Part shown: one piece after another, positions 5,681 through 6,333 of the stretch
Position numbering within the stretch: position 1 is the stretch's first letter
How the letters are laid out: each line of letters opens with the position of its first letter
Assembly: GCA_003559065.1 (NCBI GenBank)
Contig: PWMZ01000058.1
Coordinates: 1 to 6,333, forward strand
Source: Candidatus Nealsoniibacteriota bacterium
Lineage (GTDB): Bacteria; Patescibacteriota; Minisyncoccia; Minisyncoccales; GWA2-38-27
Length of the DNA stretch: 6,333 nt
Reading direction: 5' to 3'
Translations under genes and position numbers: made by a program
Notes under the pieces: model-generated
What the model was told of the DNA's origin: nothing
The model's database searches: none
What the model saw: the letters and a program-made list of their open reading frames with translations, nothing else

Positions 5681-6333
5681 TGTCTTTTAACTCTAATGTA
5701 CCAACTATCGATACCGGAAAAACGATGAGAAGTATTAATAATCTTTTCCAATTCTATTCCTTTTACCCGATCAGAGACATTGTAATAGTACCCCTTAGTG
5801 TATAAAAACAAAGCTGGCATATCTTCAACAATTAACTCTTCTAATTGTCTCAATTTTTCTTTTCTTAATTCTTCTTCGAAAGTAACTCTTAAACTCTCTA
5901 GCAAGTCATCAGCTTTTTTGTTCTCGTATAAAGAAAAATTATATCCCGGATCTTTTTTTTGTTCTGAATGCCAAAAAGGTAAAGGATCCAAAATGGCCGA
6001 AGAAACAATGCCGATTAAAAAAGACTGATATTCTCTGTTTTTAATTTCTTCTTCTTGAATTTTTTCAATATTTACTTTTATTCCTAATTTTTCAAACTGG
6101 TTCTTTAGCTCTTTTGCTGTTTCTAAAAGATTTTCCTGGTCCAAAGTGGCTAAAGAAAACTCTAAAATTTCTCCTCCTTGAAAGCAAACCTCATTCAACT
6201 TTGCCCTAGTACCAGCTCTTACTAAACCATTTCCTTTAGTAAGATTTGAAGGTTCTAAAATGTCCTGATAATACATTTCTTGAAAAAGAATAACTGCTTG
6301 TTCAGTTTTGGGACCGAAATAACCGGTTATTTC
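5671..6333 (-). CDS. Family-5 extracellular solute-binding protein with a peptidoglycan-binding domain (C-terminal 220 aa; 5' end beyond the right edge)
   Basis: The reading frame is open to the right edge, so the gene is truncated by the window, not by a real start. The first visible 48 residues form a peptidoglycan-binding domain 1 (PF01471-like) unit: ITGYFGPKTEQAVILFQE at 2-19, then LTKGNGLVRAGTRAKLNE at 31-48. After CFQGGEILEFSLAT comes the C-terminal lobe of an SBP_bac_5 (oligopeptide/dipeptide-type) binding protein. It contains LKNQFEKLGIKVNI (76-89), the DPLPFWHS motif (116-123), NFSLYENKKADDLL (132-145) and a distal segment with EDMPALFLYTKGYYY. In ABC importers such proteins capture peptides or other solutes outside the membrane. 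The N-terminal lobe and any signal peptide or lipobox lie outside the window. The domain order suggests the peptidoglycan-binding unit is inserted just before the second lobe, which could tether the protein to the wall. It is the first visible gene of the unit with pgiA and rnj. Confidence 0.88.
   Translation of the reverse strand, partial: EITGYFGPKTEQAVILFQEMYYQDILEPSNLTKGNGLVRAGTRAKLNEVCFQGGEILEFSLATLDQENLLETAKELKNQFEKLGIKVNIEKIQEEEIKNREYQSFLIGIVSSAILDPLPFWHSEQKKDPGYNFSLYENKKADDLLESLRVTFEEELRKEKLRQLEELIVEDMPALFLYTKGYYYNVSDRVKGIELEKIINTSHRFSGIDSWYIRVKRQWK

Noticed and set aside
5798..6028. Plus-strand open frame of 76 codons opposite the solute-binding protein gene
   Set aside because: Serine-rich antisense shadow of the SBP_bac_5 lobe.

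Overview
The window is about one-third G+C and tightly packed. Seven genes and one gene end fit into 6.3 kb, several overlap, and the largest gap is 83 bp. The content suggests a small-genome bacterium of the Patescibacteria / Candidate Phyla Radiation, probably Parcubacteria-like. The evidence is a peptidoglycan-binding domain of the GYFGP...TRAKLN type joined to a family-5 solute-binding lobe, an AbiEii-type nucleotidyltransferase with a small DUF6922-like partner, RNase J, a cupin-type glucose-6-phosphate isomerase and a shortened phosphohexomutase. Stops are six TAA and one TGA, and no gene has an internal TGA, so the standard bacterial code fits. The lineage is inferred from these family resemblances, not from a marker tree.

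Layout from left to right. Positions 1-226 (minus) are the first 75 codons of uvrA. Positions 310-1174 (minus) are a two-gene toxin-antitoxin-like operon, with the small partner first and the nucleotidyltransferase overlapping it by 8 nt. A 75-bp divergent promoter region separates it from a plus-strand phosphomannomutase/phosphoglucomutase (1250-2497). That gene runs tail-to-tail into trpS with a 26-bp coding overlap. From the right edge, a minus-strand string reads solute-binding protein (incomplete), cupin glucose-6-phosphate isomerase, RNase J and trpS. The first three are joined by 10- and 14-nt overlaps. trpS appears to have its own promoter, which overlaps the end of rnj.

The most striking regulatory pattern is that recognisable promoters lie almost on top of start codons. 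For the antitoxin, the phosphohexomutase and trpS, an extended -10 element (TGnTATAAT or TGnTAATAT) lies only 6-7 nt from the start codon. uvrA has a -10 element 11 nt away. No Shine-Dalgarno motif is visible before any of the seven observable starts. This predicts leaderless or near-leaderless mRNAs.

Points to follow up are a D-to-G change in the catalytic DxD motif of the putative toxin, a peptidoglycan-binding domain apparently spliced into a solute-binding protein, a perfect 18-bp dyad filling the phosphohexomutase promoter spacer, and an economised metal-loop region in the phosphohexomutase. Together the genes cover DNA repair, sugar-phosphate interconversion, RNA processing, tRNA charging, peptide or solute capture and a possible defence or addiction module. 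I see no obviously new multi-gene system.
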